Shown one piece after another: positions 61,671 to 64,000 of a stretch of 64,000 nt of DNA (position 1 is the stretch's first letter; the number at the start of each line of letters is the position of its first letter). The notes below the pieces were generated by a model. It saw only the letters and a program-made list of their open reading frames with translations. It was not told where the DNA came from and did no database searches. A program made the position numbers and the translations under genes. This DNA is from an uncultured Chloroflexota bacterium (GTDB lineage: Bacteria; Chloroflexota; Limnocylindria; Limnocylindrales; CSP1-4), in NCBI GenBank assembly GCA_903822495.1, contig CAIJPD010000031.1, forward strand, positions 62,001 to 126,000, written 5' to 3'.

Positions 61671-62521
61671 GGGGCCGCGACGAACTGCTGGCGCTGCCGT
61701 CCCAGCCCGTCGATGCCCAGCTCCACCACGTCACCGGCCCGCAGGTACGGCTTGTCCGGCCGCCCGAGGGCGACGCCCGCCGGGGTCCCCGTGCTGATGA
61801 TGTCGCCCGGGTCCAGGACCATGAACTGGCTGAGATAGCGGACGACCTCGGCGACGCCGAAGATCAGCGTCCGGGTATTCCCGGTCTGCCGCCGCTGCCC
61901 GTTCACGTCGAGCCAGAGGCCCAGGCGGCCGGGATCGGAGACCTCGTCGGCCGTCACCAGCCACGGCCCGGCCGGGTTGAACGTCTCGCACGACTTGCCC
62001 TTGTCCCACTGGCCGCCACGCTCCAGCTGGAACTCGCGCTCCGAGACGTCGTGGTTGACCATGTAGCCGGCGATCGCGGCCAGAGCCTCCTCGTGCGACG
62101 CGAGGTAGCGGCAGGTCCGCCCGATCACGATCCCCAGCTCAACCTCCCAGTCCGTCTTCGTGGAGCCGCGCGGGATGTGGACGTCGTCGTTGGGGCCGAC
62201 GAGGGTGTTGGGCGCCTTGAGGAAGACCACGGGCTCCGTGGGGACGGGCGCCCCCGATTCTTCGGCGTGGTCGCGGTAGTTGAGGCCGATGCACACGATC
62301 TTGCCCGGCCGCGTGACCGGGGGACCCACGCGTACGGCCGGCATCGGCGTCGCGCCCGCAGCGTCGTTGACCTGGAGCCGCCGGAGCGCGGCCAGCCCGT
62401 CGCGGGCGAAGAACGCGGGGTCGAAGTCGCCGACCTGCGCGGTCACGTCCACCACGCGATCGTCCGGGAGCAGGAGATGCGGGCGCTCCGCGCCGCTGGG
62501 GCCAAGCCGGATCAGCCGCAT
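61667..62521 (-). CDS. Fumarylacetoacetate hydrolase-family protein
   Basis: A 284-residue FAH-family enzyme. The GKIVCIGLNYRDHAEE start motif, PNTLVGPNDDVHIP, the metal-binding WEVELGIVIGR, GYMVNHDVSEREFQL, KSCETFNPAGPWLVT and DIISTGTPAGVALG all match. Family activities include hydrolysis of acylpyruvates, decarboxylation of 2-oxoacids, and dehydration of 2,4-diketo-3-deoxy sugar acids, so it fits the sugar-acid theme. The ATG at 62521 is listed; an in-frame GTG four codons earlier follows a GGAGGG and is possible. It is coupled to the FAD/Fe-S dehydrogenase by ATGA. Confidence 0.9.
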   Translation of the reverse strand: MRLIRLGPSGAERPHLLLPDDRVVDVTAQVGDFDPAFFARDGLAALRRLQVNDAAGATPMPAVRVGPPVTRPGKIVCIGLNYRDHAEESGAPVPTEPVVFLKAPNTLVGPNDDVHIPRGSTKTDWEVELGIVIGRTCRYLASHEEALAAIAGYMVNHDVSEREFQLERGGQWDKGKSCETFNPAGPWLVTADEVSDPGRLGLWLDVNGQRRQTGNTRTLIFGVAEVVRYLSQFMVLDPGDIISTGTPAGVALGRPDKPYLRAGDVVELGIDGLGRQRQQFVAAP

Positions 62522-62651
62522 GGTTGCTGTCACACCCTCCGTCGCGCCACGGGACCAGACACTGGGTCGTGGGCGAAGTATGGCCGCTGGGTTGGGGCCG
62601 CACAACGACGCCCGGCGAGCCCGCCCGTCAAGCCCGCCGGGCGGGTCATGG

Positions 62652-63566
62652 TCAGGCGGCCGGCTCGGCCGCGAGGTCGGGGGCGGCTCCCAGGCTGCGA
62701 CGCCCCACGGCGACGGCGATCACCACCACGATGCCGCCGAGGATCTGGATCGGGTTGACCCGGTCACCCAGCAGCACCACGGCCACGATGACGCCCAGGA
62801 ATGGCGTCAGATAGCCATACAGCGCCGCCCGCGCCGCACCCACCTTGTGGACGCCCGTGAAGTACAGAACGTTGGTGACGGCCACGCCGAGGATGCCGGT
62901 GTAGGCGATCGCCAGCCAGGCGTTGGCCGGGATCGCCCCCCAATCCTGGCGCGCCAGGTCGGGCAGGCCAAACGGCACCAGCACCAGCGTTCCCACGATC
63001 ATCGTGAATGACGAGATCTGGAGCGCCGCGTAGCGCCGCATCAGCGGCCTGATCAGGACCGAGTAGAGGCCCCAGCCGGCCGCGGCGGTCAGCGACAGCG
63101 CCGCGCCCGCAAAGGAGATGGCGCCCAGGCCGGCGCCCGACCCGCCGGCCACGATCAGCGCGACCCCCGCGACACCGCCGGCCAGCGCGATCCAGTGGGC
63201 AGCATCCAGCCGCTCCTGGCGTGTCACCACGGCGAAGAACGCGGTCCAGATCGGCGTGGTCCCAAGGAGGAGCGCCACGTTCGAGGCGCTCGTGATCGAG
63301 AGGGCCGCCACAAACGTCCCCTGGTTGATGCTCACGCCGCACACGGCGGCGACCAGCAGCAGGCCGAGGTCGCGCGGCCGGACATGCGGCACACCCTCCC
63401 TGGCCAGCATCACCAGGAGGGTTGCGGCCCCGCCGAGGGTATAGCGCGCGATGGCGAAGCCGAGCGGGCTGGTGGCGTCCACGCCGAACTTGGCGGCCGC
63501 GTAGTTGCCGCTCCACAGGAGGACGGCGAGCAGCAGCGCGGCATCGGCGGAGGGCTGGTTACGCAC
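62652..63566 (-). CDS. EamA/DMT-family exporter
   Basis: An integral membrane protein of 304 residues with ten predicted TM helices in two EamA repeats. The first starts at ALLLAVLLWSGNYAAAKFG, the second at AALSLTAAAGWGLYSVLIRPL. Helix motifs GTTPIWTAFFAVV and LTPFLGVIVAVVLLGDRV are typical of drug/metabolite transporters. The GTG at 63566 gives the usual short cytosolic N-terminus. It lies 40 bases after the GcvT-like gene and 130 before the FAH-family gene. The substrate may be an amino acid or an acid intermediate. Confidence 0.87.
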   Translation of the reverse strand: MRNQPSADAALLLAVLLWSGNYAAAKFGVDATSPLGFAIARYTLGGAATLLVMLAREGVPHVRPRDLGLLLVAAVCGVSINQGTFVAALSITSASNVALLLGTTPIWTAFFAVVTRQERLDAAHWIALAGGVAGVALIVAGGSGAGLGAISFAGAALSLTAAAGWGLYSVLIRPLMRRYAALQISSFTMIVGTLVLVPFGLPDLARQDWGAIPANAWLAIAYTGILGVAVTNVLYFTGVHKVGAARAALYGYLTPFLGVIVAVVLLGDRVNPIQILGGIVVVIAVAVGRRSLGAAPDLAAEPAA

Positions 63567-63606
63567 CGGCGGATTGTAGGTGGGCGGACCCGCGGTCCGT
63601 CGCCCC

Positions 63607-63999
63607 TCAGCCCCGGAGGCGCTCGTTCCCCGGGTCGAACAGCGGGGTGGCCCCGGCAACGGCGACCGTCACCGGATAGCGCTCGCCGAAGTACTCCACG
63701 AGCAGGCGGGTGCCCGCCACGGCCAGGTCCGGCGGCAGGTAGGCCATGAGCAGGTGCTTGCCAAGCGATGGCCCGGAGCCCGCGCTGGTCACGTACGACC
63801 GGCGGCCCTTCGCGTCGGTGATCGGTGCCCCGTCCAGGGTCAGGATGGGCTCGCGGCCCAGCATGTAGCGGGCCTCGCCAGACGGTGATCGCGGGTCGTC
63901 CAGGGTCAGCGTGCAGAGTCGAGTGACCGGCGGGCGCGCGCGCTGGGCGAGGTACGCCTCGCGGCCCAGGAAGTCCTGCGGCTTGACCGATGGTCGGGC
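63607..63999 (-). CDS. GcvT/sarcosine-dehydrogenase-type folate-binding protein, 5' truncated
   Basis: The C-terminal 130 residues of an aminomethyltransferase-fold protein; the 5' part is outside the window. Reading from the edge, KPQDFLGREAYL, PPVTRLCTLTLDD, GSGPSLGKHLLMAYLPPDLA and VEYFGERYPVTVAV ending in PLFDPGNERLRG match the C-terminal barrel of the GcvT / dimethylglycine-dehydrogenase family. The phrase YVTSAGSGPSLGK is the typical folate-domain end. It could be an N-demethylase such as sarcosine or dimethylglycine dehydrogenase, or a vanillate/DMSP-type demethylase. It is upstream of, and probably co-transcribed with, the DMT exporter. Confidence 0.82.
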   Translation of the reverse strand, partial: ARPSVKPQDFLGREAYLAQRARPPVTRLCTLTLDDPRSPSGEARYMLGREPILTLDGAPITDAKGRRSYVTSAGSGPSLGKHLLMAYLPPDLAVAGTRLLVEYFGERYPVTVAVAGATPLFDPGNERLRG

Positions 64000-64000
64000 C

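Overview
The window is a GC-rich (about 70 % by eye), densely packed bacterial chromosome segment devoted almost entirely to catabolism. It holds about 50 protein genes, no rRNA, tRNA or CRISPR array, no intact mobile element, and no recognisable transcriptional regulator apart from a MazE-type antitoxin. Many genes start at GTG, and neighbours are often joined by ATGA or GTGA stop/start overlaps. The mixture of HyuA/HyuB, M81, AtuA, enolase-superfamily and DUF11 proteins suggests a soil or sediment bacterium. Chloroflexota (Limnocylindria-like) is my best guess and an actinobacterium the alternative; no phylogenetic marker is present to decide.

Layout. 1-2.2 kb: the 3' part of a hyuB gene and a DUF4304 gene. 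2.9-10.1 kb (minus): an operon reading tartronate-semialdehyde/3-hydroxyisobutyrate reductase, transaldolase, and the E2, E3 and fused E1 subunits of a 2-oxoacid dehydrogenase complex. 10.3-14.0 kb: two enolase-superfamily enzymes, a cupin and an aldo/keto reductase. 14.2-18.8 kb: a ceramidase-like hydrolase and a FucI/AraA-like protein (plus) facing a type I dehydroquinase-like aldolase and an isocitrate-lyase-family enzyme (minus). 18.9-30.8 kb (plus): a nine-gene run M81, M81, phosphotriesterase-like, AtuA, AtuA C-domain, 3-hydroxyanthranilate-dioxygenase-like, HyuB, HyuA, M81. This is the best candidate for an undescribed pathway. 30.8-36.1 kb: an atypical alanine-racemase-fold protein (minus) and a second HyuB/HyuA pair. 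36.3-41.6 kb: a five-gene peptide/opine-type ABC importer. 41.7-47.2 kb: an esterase, an enolase-superfamily dehydratase, a GSA-aminomutase-like PLP enzyme, a D-2-hydroxyacid dehydrogenase and an SDR. 47.6-48.2 kb: a MazEF-type toxin-antitoxin pair. 48.3-52.8 kb: a 3-hydroxybutyrate-dehydrogenase-like SDR, a VOC protein and two amidohydrolases. 52.9-57.3 kb: a second 2-oxoacid dehydrogenase system whose E2 is split into a free lipoyl protein and a catalytic protein (minus), divergent from E1 alpha, E1 beta and another enolase-superfamily gene (plus). 57.6-58.6 kb: a secreted, membrane-anchored DUF11 protein. 58.7-64.0 kb (minus): a GcvT-like C-terminus (truncated by the window), a DMT exporter, an FAH-family hydrolase and a 982-residue FAD/Fe-S dehydrogenase.

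As a whole the region looks like an assembly of uptake (ABC importer), amide and lactam opening (HyuAB, amidohydrolases, D-aminoacylase, M81), sugar-acid dehydration (four enolase-superfamily members), aldol cleavage (ICL family, dehydroquinase-like, transaldolase) and oxidative decarboxylation of the resulting 2-oxoacids. Substrates cannot be read from sequence. All names are family-level assignments made by eye from motifs.
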